Positions 51,526 through 59,839 of a DNA stretch of 64,000 bases are shown piece after piece (position 1 is the first letter of the stretch; the number at the start of each line of letters is the position of its first letter). The notes beneath the pieces are model-generated. The model was not told the origin of the DNA. It was given only the letters and a program-made list of their open reading frames with translations, and made no database searches. The stretch lies in NCBI RefSeq assembly GCF_000308875.1, contig NZ_BAGL01000126.1, forward strand, positions 62,001 to 126,000, in the 5' to 3' direction. Both the position numbers and the translations under genes were made by a program. The DNA is from Nocardia transvalensis NBRC 15921. Lineage in GTDB: Bacteria > Actinomycetota > Actinomycetes > Mycobacteriales > Mycobacteriaceae.

Positions 51526-52758
51526 ATGTCAGTGAAGAATATGGGAATCAACGAACACAACGGACTCGACGAGGCCCTCCGCGCTGCTGGCGACGATGCA
51601 GCAGCATCGGGTGCTCGAGTTTTTCCGTGCACAGTGTTCGAGCAGGGACGTCGCACCATGATCGCCACATCGTTCCCGTTCTCTTTCCTGGCCCGTCAGG
51701 TAGTCGCGGAATCTGTTGCCAAAGGCGGCGATCCGGCGAGCATGAGTAACCGGCCGTTGATGCCTGACCACGTCAAGAGCATCAACAGCTATGTCCGGGA
51801 GAACAGTGATAGTTATATTCTGCCGCCGGTAACCTTGAATGCTCGGGAGCTACCCGCATTGCATGTGCCACGTGGAAACTTCAAGAATCGCTTGGGTTTT
51901 ATGGTCATAGACGACAGCGTGCGCTTCCATGTAACCGACGGCCAGCATCGCATCGCTGCGATCAAGGGGCACGGCGTCGGCAGATCGGCGATTACCGGGC
52001 TGGTCGACTTGGAGGACGGGTTCGAAGAAGACAGCCTAGCGGTCCTTATCGTGGTCGAATCCGACCTCCGGCGTATTCATCAGGACTTTGCCGACGCTGC
52101 CCAAACGAAGCAAATACCGGCGAGCTTGCTGGCGGTTTACAACACTCGCGAGCCAATCAACGGTGTGCTGGCAAGCATCGTCGACCGCACCCGGTTGTTC
52201 AAAGGGCGTGTGGATGCCACGTCGAAAGCTCTACCCAAAGCTTCGCAATCGGTGTTTCTCCTCAACCAAGTCCGGCAGTTCGTAAAGGAGCTGTTGTTCG
52301 CCGATTACGCACTCTCCGAAGAATCTGTTGCTCGGCAAAGCATGCAGCTGATCGGCGACAAGGACTCTCAGGACGAATTCGTCACCGACACAGTTACTCT
52401 CGTCGAAACTCTATCCGCGCGTATGGATCCCTGGCAGGCAATCTGCGAACTGCCCACCACTGGCGGACCAGCGAACCGGGTCGCGGACTTCCGCGACAAG
52501 TACATCAATATGACCGCGACCGGTCTGGTCGTCATCGGCCGCGTTGCTTACGAGATCCGGAAGAGCCCTGACCTCGACTGGCGGCTGACACAGTACGAGC
52601 GCTTGGCTGCCGAGATCGACTGGCGACGTGGAGCGTCGATTTGGCGAAACAGCATCGTTTCGTCGGAGGGCAAGATCGCAACCCAGCGCGGACCAGTTCG
52701 CGAGGCAGCCGAGAAGGTCAAAACACAGCTGGGGTTGACCGCAGTCTCCGTGCCGTAA
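51526..52758 (+). CDS. Orphan DndB-like DGQHR-domain protein
   Basis: 410 residues from ATG 51526 with AAGGGA upstream. The diagnostic DGQHR motif lies at residues 138-142 (VTDGQHRIAAIKG), with NRPLMPDHVKSINSYVREN before and FADAAQTKQIPASLLAVYN after, as in DndB of DNA phosphorothioation systems, where DndB limits modification and regulates the operon. No dndA/C/D/E or dptFGH genes are in the window. GC is well below the neighbourhood, suggesting horizontal gain. It could be a relic, a decoy against phosphorothioated DNA or a stand-alone defence element. Confidence 0.85.
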   Translation: MSVKNMGINEHNGLDEALRAAGDDAAASGARVFPCTVFEQGRRTMIATSFPFSFLARQVVAESVAKGGDPASMSNRPLMPDHVKSINSYVRENSDSYILPPVTLNARELPALHVPRGNFKNRLGFMVIDDSVRFHVTDGQHRIAAIKGHGVGRSAITGLVDLEDGFEEDSLAVLIVVESDLRRIHQDFADAAQTKQIPASLLAVYNTREPINGVLASIVDRTRLFKGRVDATSKALPKASQSVFLLNQVRQFVKELLFADYALSEESVARQSMQLIGDKDSQDEFVTDTVTLVETLSARMDPWQAICELPTTGGPANRVADFRDKYINMTATGLVVIGRVAYEIRKSPDLDWRLTQYERLAAEIDWRRGASIWRNSIVSSEGKIATQRGPVREAAEKVKTQLGLTAVSVP

Positions 52759-53132
52759 TTGTTGCGACCGCGTCGGGCCGCCACGGAACGCTATTGCCTC
52801 TGCCGTGGCGGCCATCAGCCATGAGTCGGGGCTTCCTCGACCTCGACAGTGTGAGTAGGCGATGACTCGCCCTCGGTCGCCGCGCTTGGCGACTGCTCGT
52901 TTTCTAGGCTATGTGCAGGTCGGTGACCAGTCGGTTTCCATAACCGGGATGCCGAGTTCCGAGCGTGATTCGGCATACCGCGCCATAACCGTTAGGAACT
53001 CCGTCCAGGTGCTGACCGGGATGGCGATCACGGGCTAACCGGCGCGCGCCGTCCTACCTACAGGCAGCCGTCGGGCATCAGCGGACGAATTCGGCGCCCG
53101 AAACCCGCCGCTATCCGCAGGTTCGCGCGCGT
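52759..53132. other. Intergenic region after the DndB-like gene
   Basis: 374 bp. A minus-strand 40-codon frame (52909-53031; VIAIPVSTWTEFLTVMARYA, then ESRSELGIPVMETDW) has codon use like a gene but no ribosome-binding site and no full-length context, so it may be a gene fragment. Nothing else seen. Confidence 0.35.
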
Positions 53133-54581
53133 TCAGTGGCCGATGTACACCGACTTGATGTTGAAGTAGGACTCCAGCCCCTTCTTGCCTCGCTCCCCGC
53201 CCCACCCGGACTGTTTGTGGCCGCAGATGGGCATGGAGGGGTCGGCGGCCAGGGCGGAGTTGACCCAGATCTGGCCTGCGCGTAGTTCGTTGACGACGCG
53301 GTGGGCGCGGCCGAGGTTTTCGGTCCAGATGGAGCCGGCGAGGCCGTAGTGGGTGTCGTTCGCGGCGGCGATCACCTCGTCCTCGTCGTCGAAGGGGATC
53401 ACCGAGCCGACCGGGCCGAAGATCTCCTCGCGGATCAGGCGCATATCGGGGGTGGTGCCGGTGACGATCGTGGCCTCGTAGAAGTAGCCGCGGCGGTCCA
53501 TCGGCTTGCCGCCGGTCACGATCTCGGCACCGCCGGCCACGCCGTCGTTCACGATGCCTTCGACCCGTTGGCGTTGCTTCTCGCTGATCAGCGGTCCCAG
53601 GACCGAGTTGGGATCGTCGCTGCCGCCCATCGGCAGCATCTTGGCGAAGGCGGCCAGGCCCTCCACGACCCGGTCGTAGATGCCGCGCTGCACGTAGATG
53701 CGCGAGGTGCAGGAGCAGTTCTGCCCCGAGCCGGCGAGCAGGCCCATGCCGGCACCCATGATCGCCTTGTCCAGATCGGCGTCGTCGAACATGATCAGCG
53801 GCGACTTGCCGCCGAGTTCGAGGGTCAGCCGCTTGAGGTTGCCGGCGGCCGCCTTGACGATCAGCTTGCCGACCTCGGTGGACCCGGTGAACGCGATCTT
53901 GTCGACGTCCGGATGCGCGGTGAGCGCAGCGCCCGTGGTCTCGCCGTAGCCGGTGACGACATTCAGGACGCCGTCGGGCAGACCCGCCTCGCGGAAGATC
54001 TCCTCCAGCTTCAGCGCGCTGAGCGGCGTCTCCTCGGCGGGCTTGAGAACGCAGCTGCACCCGGCCGCGAGGGCCGGCGCGACCTTGAGCATCGCGACGA
54101 AGAACGGCCCGTTCCACGGGATGATGAGGCCCACGACGCCGACCGGCTCGTACTGGGTGAAGGTGTGGTACGTCTCGAATTCGCCGAGCAGACCGTCGGA
54201 TACGAGGTGGCTCGACTCGCCGTGGATCTTGCCGACCCAGCCCGCGTAGTACACCAGCATCTCGAGCGACACCTTGATGATCTGCCGCGCGGCCATCGCG
54301 TTCATCCCGTTGTCGCGGGCCTCGATCTCGGCGATCTCATCGATGCGGCCCCGGATGATCTCGGCGGCGCGGAAGAGCACCTCCGCGCGGTGCGCGGCGG
54401 GCAGCTTGCGCCAGGCGCCCGACTCGAAGGTCTCACGCGCCCGGGCCACCGCCGCGTCGACGGTCGCCTGATCGGAATCGGCGACCTCCGCGATCTGCTC
54501 CTCGGTGGACGGGTCGAACACCGGAATGACCCCCGAGCTGGAGCTTTCGACCGTGGGATCGACGTCGATGGCGTTACTCAA
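53133..54581 (-). CDS. NAD(P)-dependent aldehyde dehydrogenase
   Basis: 482 residues, complete ALDH. N-terminal NAD domain: IIPWNGPFFVAMLKVAPALA near 158, FTGSTEVGKL near 235, catalytic Glu in LTLELGGKSP near 257 and Cys in GSGQNCSCTSRIYV near 291; EEIFGPVGSVIPF near 390. Oxidises an aldehyde to acid. Stands alone, divergently preceded by a TetR-type dyad but no adjacent regulator. Substrate may be an aromatic or lipid aldehyde. Confidence 0.9.
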   Translation of the reverse strand: MSNAIDVDPTVESSSSGVIPVFDPSTEEQIAEVADSDQATVDAAVARARETFESGAWRKLPAAHRAEVLFRAAEIIRGRIDEIAEIEARDNGMNAMAARQIIKVSLEMLVYYAGWVGKIHGESSHLVSDGLLGEFETYHTFTQYEPVGVVGLIIPWNGPFFVAMLKVAPALAAGCSCVLKPAEETPLSALKLEEIFREAGLPDGVLNVVTGYGETTGAALTAHPDVDKIAFTGSTEVGKLIVKAAAGNLKRLTLELGGKSPLIMFDDADLDKAIMGAGMGLLAGSGQNCSCTSRIYVQRGIYDRVVEGLAAFAKMLPMGGSDDPNSVLGPLISEKQRQRVEGIVNDGVAGGAEIVTGGKPMDRRGYFYEATIVTGTTPDMRLIREEIFGPVGSVIPFDDEDEVIAAANDTHYGLAGSIWTENLGRAHRVVNELRAGQIWVNSALAADPSMPICGHKQSGWGGERGKKGLESYFNIKSVYIGH

Positions 54582-54640
54582 TGTCTCTCATCCTTTCACC
54601 CAGCCGCTCCGGAGCCCGACAACTCTCCGCAGATGTTGAC

Positions 54641-54655
54641 GAGAATAGCACTCTC
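54641..54655 (-). promoter_or_regulatory. Candidate operator of the aldehyde dehydrogenase gene
   Basis: Near-palindrome GAGAATAGCACTCTC, 60 bp from the ATG; GAGA/TCTC arms recur at 54661 and 54673. TetR-like in form; regulator unknown. Confidence 0.35.
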
Positions 54656-54709
54656 CTACAGAGATAACGACAGTCTCATATTCGGGATCAGCGATCTTGT
54701 TGGTCGCTG

Positions 54710-55432
54710 TCAGCGCGGCGGGGGTTGCACGGGGCCGCTCATCGCGTCGCGTACGGTGGTTTCCTCGTTGCCGAGGAATGTCGGATCGGGGCGGGTGAGT
54801 ATGTCGAAAGTTGCCTTGGTGGCGGCGATTTGGTCGCGCAGCCAGCATTTGTCGTAGGTCCGGTTATGGGGCTGGGCGGTGTCGGCGACACCGAAGGTTT
54901 CGATGTCGGCGGCGCGGCAGAGAGCGACGGTGCGGGGCAGGCTGAAATCCTGGGTGACCACGATCGCGGCGCGCACGCCGAAGACGCGGGAGGCACGCAC
55001 ACAGGTCTCGTAGGTACTGAAACCGGCGTAGTCCAGGGCGATCTTCTCGGCGGGCACGCCCTTGTTCAGCAGATAGGTACGCATGGCGGTCGGCTCGTCG
55101 TACTCGGCCCGGCCGTTGTCGCCGCTGAGCAGCAGGGCCTTCACCTTGCCGTCGGCGAGCAGGCGGGCGCCGAGATCGAGGCGCGCGGCCAGATACGGGG
55201 ACGGCTTGCCGTCGGCGTACACCTGGGCGCCGGGAATCAGTGCCACGTCGGCCGCCGGGACGGATTCGGCGGAATACTCACCGCCCTTGGCCTGCCACCG
55301 AATCCAGACGATCGAGCCCAGCACCACCGTGGCGGCCACGAGCACCACAACGCCCGTGACCCGCACAATCCTGCGCGGCCGGAGCCACGAACCGAACCTG
55401 CGGCGGAGTGCTGCGATGTCAGGACGTTTCAC
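54710..55432 (-). CDS. SanA/YdcF-like DUF218 membrane protein
   Basis: 240 residues from GTG 55432 (AGAGGA eight bases ahead). One N-terminal helix (VTGVVVLVAATVVLGSIVWI, residues 25-44), then an outer DUF218 domain: LIPGAQVYADGKPSPYLAAR, LLLSGDNGRAEYDEPTAM, DYAGFSTYETCVRA, VVTQDFSLPRT. DUF218 proteins (SanA, ElyC, YdcF) affect envelope permeability or bind nucleotides. A 22-codon frame with a perfect ribosome-binding site overlaps its start (55419-55487). Confidence 0.87.
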   Translation of the reverse strand: MKRPDIAALRRRFGSWLRPRRIVRVTGVVVLVAATVVLGSIVWIRWQAKGGEYSAESVPAADVALIPGAQVYADGKPSPYLAARLDLGARLLADGKVKALLLSGDNGRAEYDEPTAMRTYLLNKGVPAEKIALDYAGFSTYETCVRASRVFGVRAAIVVTQDFSLPRTVALCRAADIETFGVADTAQPHNRTYDKCWLRDQIAATKATFDILTRPDPTFLGNEETTVRDAMSGPVQPPPR

Positions 55433-55487
55433 GCGCGTATTCCTCTTCTGACGGACATCCGAACGAGCTTGCCGGTGCCGCCATCAT
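55419..55487 (-). CDS. Possible leader peptide overlapping the SanA-like gene start
   Basis: 22 codons, MMAAPASSFGCPSEEEYARE then TS, from ATG 55487 with a perfect AGGAGG seven bases ahead (55495-55500). Its stop lies 13 bp inside the SanA-like gene, in another frame. May couple or tune translation; could also be chance. Confidence 0.35.
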   Translation of the reverse strand: MMAAPASSFGCPSEEEYARETS

Positions 55488-55686
55488 CGACGAACCTCCT
55501 GACGATCCACTTGGGAGAGCCTTAACGCAGCCCCCACCACGGGCGCATAGGTGGAGCCTGCCATCCAGGCGAATTATGTTCAGCTGCAACGCAACCGCAC
55601 AGCGGGTCAGCCCGACCGCGCGGTAACGCCGAATGGCGGGCGACCCGAACCAGCGGGTAAGGCGTAGCCGTGCCAGCATCGGTCGC

Positions 55687-56100
55687 ATGTCGATCTCTGT
55701 GGATTCCGTTGCGCACATCCGACTGACCGTGCAGGACATCGGGCGGTCGAGGGCGTTCTACGAGAAGGTTTTCGGATGGCCCGTCCTGCTGGAGGTTCCG
55801 GCCGACGCCGACGACGAAACGCGCCGGCGACTCAGCTTCCTCTACGGCGGGGTGATCTACCAGATGAAACACGGACGGATCGGGCTGCGCCCCGTAGGAA
55901 CGGATCGATTCGACGAAAACCGTGTCGGTCTCGACCACCTCGCGTTCTCGGTCGGTTCGCTCGCCGAACTGGAAGCTGCTGCGGCGCACCTCGATGCCTG
56001 CGGAGCTGAACGCGAGGACATCAAAGACATCGGCCACAGCTACATCCTCGAGTTCCGAGATCCGGACAATATCGCGCTGGAGCTGGTCGCTCCGAAGTGA
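55687..56100 (+). CDS. VOC (glyoxalase-like) protein
   Basis: 137 residues from ATG 55687 (MSISVDSVAHIRLTVQDIGR). Two VOC modules: AHIRLTVQDIGRSRAFYEKV at the start and VGLDHLAFSVGSLAELEAAA near 80, with metal candidates His9, His84 and a Glu in NIALELVAPK near the end (131). Members include glyoxalases, epimerases and antibiotic-binding proteins. No linked genes; function open. Confidence 0.82.
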   Translation: MSISVDSVAHIRLTVQDIGRSRAFYEKVFGWPVLLEVPADADDETRRRLSFLYGGVIYQMKHGRIGLRPVGTDRFDENRVGLDHLAFSVGSLAELEAAAAHLDACGAEREDIKDIGHSYILEFRDPDNIALELVAPK

Positions 56101-56218
56101 TTGCCTGTGCAGCCGGCCGCCGGTGTCACGGACCTCGAGGCTTCGGCGAATACCGGTTGGGGCTCGGTGTCGGCGGTGGATGCGCGGGTTTGCCGGTCGC
56201 GGGGCATAGTCTGCCTGG

Positions 56219-56920
56219 ATGGATCCGTCCGAGGACTCGGTAGCAGCGGGGTCGCAGCGTTCGAGCACGGCGTGGGCGACGGGGCTGTCGGTCACCGGCG
56301 GCGCGGTGCTGTTCATGATTCTGCGTTTGCTGGCGGTCTCGAATTACGACTGGAGACACGCGTTTCTGGTGGCCGGCACCATCGATATCGGCGACGCTCC
56401 CGCGGTGGTGGCCGGCACCCTGATGGCCGATCCGGCCATCACGGGGGTCGCGCTGGCACTCATCGTGCCGGTGATGGTGATCCATCAGATCCACCTGGGC
56501 CGCCCGACATCCGGCAATTCGGGCAATCTGGCCATGGTGATCATCGTCGTGGTGGCCACGCTGGCGCTCGTGTGGACCTATCGGACGTGGTGGATTCTGC
56601 TGGGCGCGGTCGTCGTGGCCGCGGCGCTACTCGTGCTGCTGGGTGCCGGGCGCCGGAATGCGCGAGGACAACGATTCGCACACTGGATACTGCATCGCAC
56701 CGGAGCGGTGATGATCCTGGCCACGCTCCTGGTCGCGGCCGCGGTCCGGGTGCCGTGGATGCCGTTGGAACACATCGATACGCGCACCGGGGCGGTGTCG
56801 GGATATGTGCTCGAGACGGCCCCCGGATTCGTCAAGATCCTGCGCGAAGAAGACCGCGACATCATGATTGTCAACACCGGCGACATCGTCTCGCGCCACG
56901 AGATTCCACCATCGTTGTGA
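56219..56920 (+). CDS. Hypothetical membrane protein
   Basis: 233 residues, ATG 56219. Hydrophobic helices at about 22-40, 72-92, 102-118, 124-142 and 160-178, then a soluble tail (residues 185-233, MPLEHIDTRTGAVSGYVLET, PGFVKILREEDRDIMIVNTG). The tail suggests a small ligand- or partner-binding region outside or inside the membrane. No family recognised. Confidence 0.65.
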   Translation: MDPSEDSVAAGSQRSSTAWATGLSVTGGAVLFMILRLLAVSNYDWRHAFLVAGTIDIGDAPAVVAGTLMADPAITGVALALIVPVMVIHQIHLGRPTSGNSGNLAMVIIVVVATLALVWTYRTWWILLGAVVVAAALLVLLGAGRRNARGQRFAHWILHRTGAVMILATLLVAAAVRVPWMPLEHIDTRTGAVSGYVLETAPGFVKILREEDRDIMIVNTGDIVSRHEIPPSL

Positions 56921-56994
56921 ACCACCGATCGCCGCGGTCGGCAACCGCGGGCACAGCATGTCGGCGTGGAGGTTTGGGCGCTCCTTCTTCGGAG

Positions 56995-57666
56995 TCACCG
57001 GGGCGATGCTTGCCGTGCCGCACGAGACGGGAACGGCGGCATTTTCAGCGGTTTCGTGGCTACCGCACGGGCGTCGTCCAGGCTGAGCCCGAACATGCGC
57101 AGCAGGTTGATCGCGAGGGTGTCCGCCAAGGTATCGATGTCGGTGCTGGGGTCGGTGGCGAGAAGCTGCAGGCAGCCGAGTAGCGAACCGGCCGTGCAGG
57201 CGAGCGCGGCGGGATAGTCGCCGATGGTCAGGCGGCCGGTGTCGCCCGCTCGGCGCAGGTCTCGCAGGGCTCGGGGCGCGAGGCCCCGATCCGGCGACAT
57301 CAAGCGGAAACCGATGGTCAGCAATGTCCCGGTGAGCTGCGCGTGGGTTTTCGTCAGATGCATGGTCATGCGGATGCCGTTGGCGAAAACCTCGGCAGGG
57401 TCCTCGATTCCCGCCGAGGCCTGGTCGAACAATTCTCCGTATCTGTCGAGGGTCTCGGCGATGGCCGCGTCGAACAGTTCGGTTTTGCTGGTGAAGTGGT
57501 TGTAGAACGAGCCCACGCCCACGTCCGCGCGGTCGGTGATCTGCTGGACGCTGGCCTCGAGACCTCCCGGGGCGGCCAATAGCTCGACCGCGGCCGATAT
57601 CAGCGCCGCCCGGGTCCGGGCCCGTTTCCGTTCGACGCGGTCCGAGCGTGGGGCGGGAGTATTCAC
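56995..57666 (-). CDS. TetR-family regulator of the aromatic cleavage operon
   Basis: 223 residues from GTG 57666 with GAGAGGG nine bases ahead; an ATG at 57696 lies within the direct-repeat operator. HTH around residues 38-58 (VQQITDRADVGVGSFYNHFT). Divergent from the extradiol dioxygenase operon and most likely its repressor. Confidence 0.87.
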   Translation of the reverse strand: MNTPAPRSDRVERKRARTRAALISAAVELLAAPGGLEASVQQITDRADVGVGSFYNHFTSKTELFDAAIAETLDRYGELFDQASAGIEDPAEVFANGIRMTMHLTKTHAQLTGTLLTIGFRLMSPDRGLAPRALRDLRRAGDTGRLTIGDYPAALACTAGSLLGCLQLLATDPSTDIDTLADTLAINLLRMFGLSLDDARAVATKPLKMPPFPSRAARQASPR

Positions 57667-57680
57667 GTGCCAGGCCCTCT

Positions 57681-57709
57681 CAACTCTGAATCCCATTCCA
57701 ACTCTGAAT
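57681..57709. promoter_or_regulatory. Direct-repeat operator CAACTCTGAAT x2
   Basis: The 11-mer occurs at 57681-57691 and 57699-57709, an 18-bp period, between the TetR gene and the dioxygenase operon. Likely TetR binding site(s). Confidence 0.5.
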
Positions 57710-57770
57710 ATTGTTGACGGACACGCTCATCATTGCTGAACATTTCCTCAGTGGTCAAGGGAGGACAGCG

Positions 57771-58901
57771 ATGACAGTGCCCGCATACGACGATCCGCAC
57801 GTCGATCTGCACAGTGCGTGGGGCGCGCGCAGCGGTGAGCACCCGGACAGGTCGAAGGATCCGGTGATCAAGGTCGACGACATCGCCTGGCTGGAATTCG
57901 ACAAGCCCGATCTCGACGGTGCCGAACGTTTCGCCGCCGACTTCGGTCTGAGCACGGTGTTCCGCACACCGGACGAGCTGCATCTGCGCGGCACCTGGGC
58001 AGGCTCGGTCTGCGTGATCGTTCGGCGCGCGCCGTTCTCCCGATTCGCCGGCGCGGCCTACCGTGCCGCGGACCGCGCCGACCTGGCACGCCTGGCCGCC
58101 GCGACCGGACGTGCGATGGAACCCCTGGACATTCTGGGTGGCCGGGCGGTCACTCTGCGCGATCCCTGCGGCCACCTGGTGCGGGTCGTCGCCGATGTCC
58201 AGGAGCTGCCGGCCCTTCCCGACCAGCCACCGCTGACCTGGAATCTGGGCGCCGTGCGGCATCGGATCAACGCGGTCCAGCGCCGACCTCGTGAACCCGC
58301 TCGCGTGCAACGGCTAGGACATCTGGTGCTGGAGACGCCCCGGTTCCTCGAGTGCCTGGACTGGTATCTCGATCACCTGGGCCTGATCGTCAGCGACTTC
58401 CTCTACTTTCCGGGACAGCGGGACCGCGGCCCGACCATGGCGTTCATGCGCTGCGATCGAGGGGCCACCCCGGCCGATCATCACACGCTGGCAATGACTT
58501 TGGGCCCGCGGGCGGGATATGTCCACAGCGCGTATCAGGTTGCCGATCTCGACTCCATCGCGGCAGGCGGGGCCTATCTCGCCGAGCGTGGCTACCGCCA
58601 TTCCTGGGGTATGGGCCGCCACATCCAGGGCAGCCAGCTGTTCGACTATTGGCGCGACCCGGACCGCTTCATGGTCGAGCACTTCGCCGACGGCGACATG
58701 TTCGACGCCTCGGTCGATGCGGGCTGGACACATATGAGCGCCAGCGGCCTGGCGCAATGGGGACCCCCGGTGACCCGTGACTTCCTCGGGGTGAACCCCG
58801 ATCCGGAATTGCTGCGCGACGTGTTCTCCGCATTGCGCGACGAAGCGAACGAGTTCGATATCCGGCGCCTGCTCGGACTGATGAAAGTAGCCCGCACATG
58901 A
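57771..58901 (+). CDS. Extradiol ring-cleavage dioxygenase (type I, VOC fold)
   Basis: 376 residues from ATG 57771 with AAGGGAGG. N-terminal VOC half (IKVDDIAWLEFDKPDLDGAE), then the catalytic half with iron ligands His in LGHLVLETPRF near 183, His in DHHTLAMTLG near 242 and Glu in MVEHFADGDMF near 303. Related to 2,3-dihydroxybiphenyl and catechol 2,3-dioxygenases, which open a catechol ring next to the hydroxyls. First gene of the operon, coupled by ATGA to the FAH gene. The parent substrate is unknown. Confidence 0.87.
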   Translation: MTVPAYDDPHVDLHSAWGARSGEHPDRSKDPVIKVDDIAWLEFDKPDLDGAERFAADFGLSTVFRTPDELHLRGTWAGSVCVIVRRAPFSRFAGAAYRAADRADLARLAAATGRAMEPLDILGGRAVTLRDPCGHLVRVVADVQELPALPDQPPLTWNLGAVRHRINAVQRRPREPARVQRLGHLVLETPRFLECLDWYLDHLGLIVSDFLYFPGQRDRGPTMAFMRCDRGATPADHHTLAMTLGPRAGYVHSAYQVADLDSIAAGGAYLAERGYRHSWGMGRHIQGSQLFDYWRDPDRFMVEHFADGDMFDASVDAGWTHMSASGLAQWGPPVTRDFLGVNPDPELLRDVFSALRDEANEFDIRRLLGLMKVART

Positions 58902-59839
58902 GCACCACCATTGTCCGTACCCGGTCGCACTGGTACCTCGAAAGCTCGCAAGGCGCCACGCCTGTGGACACCCGGGCGGCCACCACGGCGGAATTGCTCG
59001 GTGACGTCGACGCGATCCGGGCTGCGCGCGCAGCCACCGACTGGACTCCGGTCTCGGAACTACAGCTGGTATCACCGGTGACCGCACCGTGCCGCGTCGT
59101 GGCTCAGATGGTCAACTTCGCCAGTCACGCCCGCGAGTCGAACATCGATCCCGATCGGGTGTCGGCCACGTTCTTCCGCAAATCCTCCGGATCGATCTCC
59201 GGACCGTACGACGACATCGTCAAACCCGCGCACGTGCGCCTGCTCGACTACGAAGTCGAGATCGGCATCGTCTTCGGCGCCGCGGTGCCGGTCGGGACGA
59301 CCGTCACCACCGAGAACCTGCCCGATTACGCGGCCGGGCTGATCGTCACCAATGATGTCAGCGCCCGCGACGTGCAACTGCCCAAAACACAGTTCTACGA
59401 ATCGAAGTCCTATCCCGGCTTCACCCCGATCGGCCCGCGACTGGTGTTGCTCGACCGCTCCGAATGGGCGCAGTTCCACCGATTGCGGCTGCAACTGTGG
59501 GTCAACGGAGAACGTCGGCAGAACGGTGTCGTAGGAGACGACATGCTCGTCGAGCCGATCCGAGCCCTGCGCGAGCTCGGCCGATTCCAGCGCCTCGACC
59601 GCGGCGACGTACTCCTGACCGGGACACCGGGCGGGACGGCGCTGTCCGCACCCCCGAAACCCGTCGAAATGCTCGGCGCGCTGCTGCCCCCGCACCTCAA
59701 GTGGCAGATCTTCTTCCGGAAACAGGCAGCCAACCCCCGCTACCTCCGCGACGGCGACATCGTCGAAGCCCGCATCGCCACCGACGACGGCGCCCTCGAC
59801 CTGGGCCGCCAGCGCAACCGCGTCCGGCACTCGCGATGA
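58898..59839 (+). CDS. Fumarylacetoacetate-hydrolase-family enzyme
   Basis: 313 residues. FAH fold: VVAQMVNFASHARE near 70, metal ligands in LLDYEVEIGIVFG near 115, NDVSARDVQLPKTQFYESKS near 155 and LTGTPGGTALSAP near 250. Hydrolyses or decarboxylates the ring-opened product (e.g. acylpyruvate or 2-hydroxymuconate type). Start overlaps the dioxygenase stop and its own stop overlaps the hydroxylase start, both ATGA. Confidence 0.88.
   Translation: MSTTIVRTRSHWYLESSQGATPVDTRAATTAELLGDVDAIRAARAATDWTPVSELQLVSPVTAPCRVVAQMVNFASHARESNIDPDRVSATFFRKSSGSISGPYDDIVKPAHVRLLDYEVEIGIVFGAAVPVGTTVTTENLPDYAAGLIVTNDVSARDVQLPKTQFYESKSYPGFTPIGPRLVLLDRSEWAQFHRLRLQLWVNGERRQNGVVGDDMLVEPIRALRELGRFQRLDRGDVLLTGTPGGTALSAPPKPVEMLGALLPPHLKWQIFFRKQAANPRYLRDGDIVEARIATDDGALDLGRQRNRVRHSR

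Noticed and set aside
51526..52758. Complete DNA phosphorothioation system
   Set aside because: Only the DndB-like gene is present within the window.
52909..53031. 40-codon minus-strand frame after the DndB-like gene
   Set aside because: Too short, no ribosome-binding site, no recognised family; noted only as a possible fragment.
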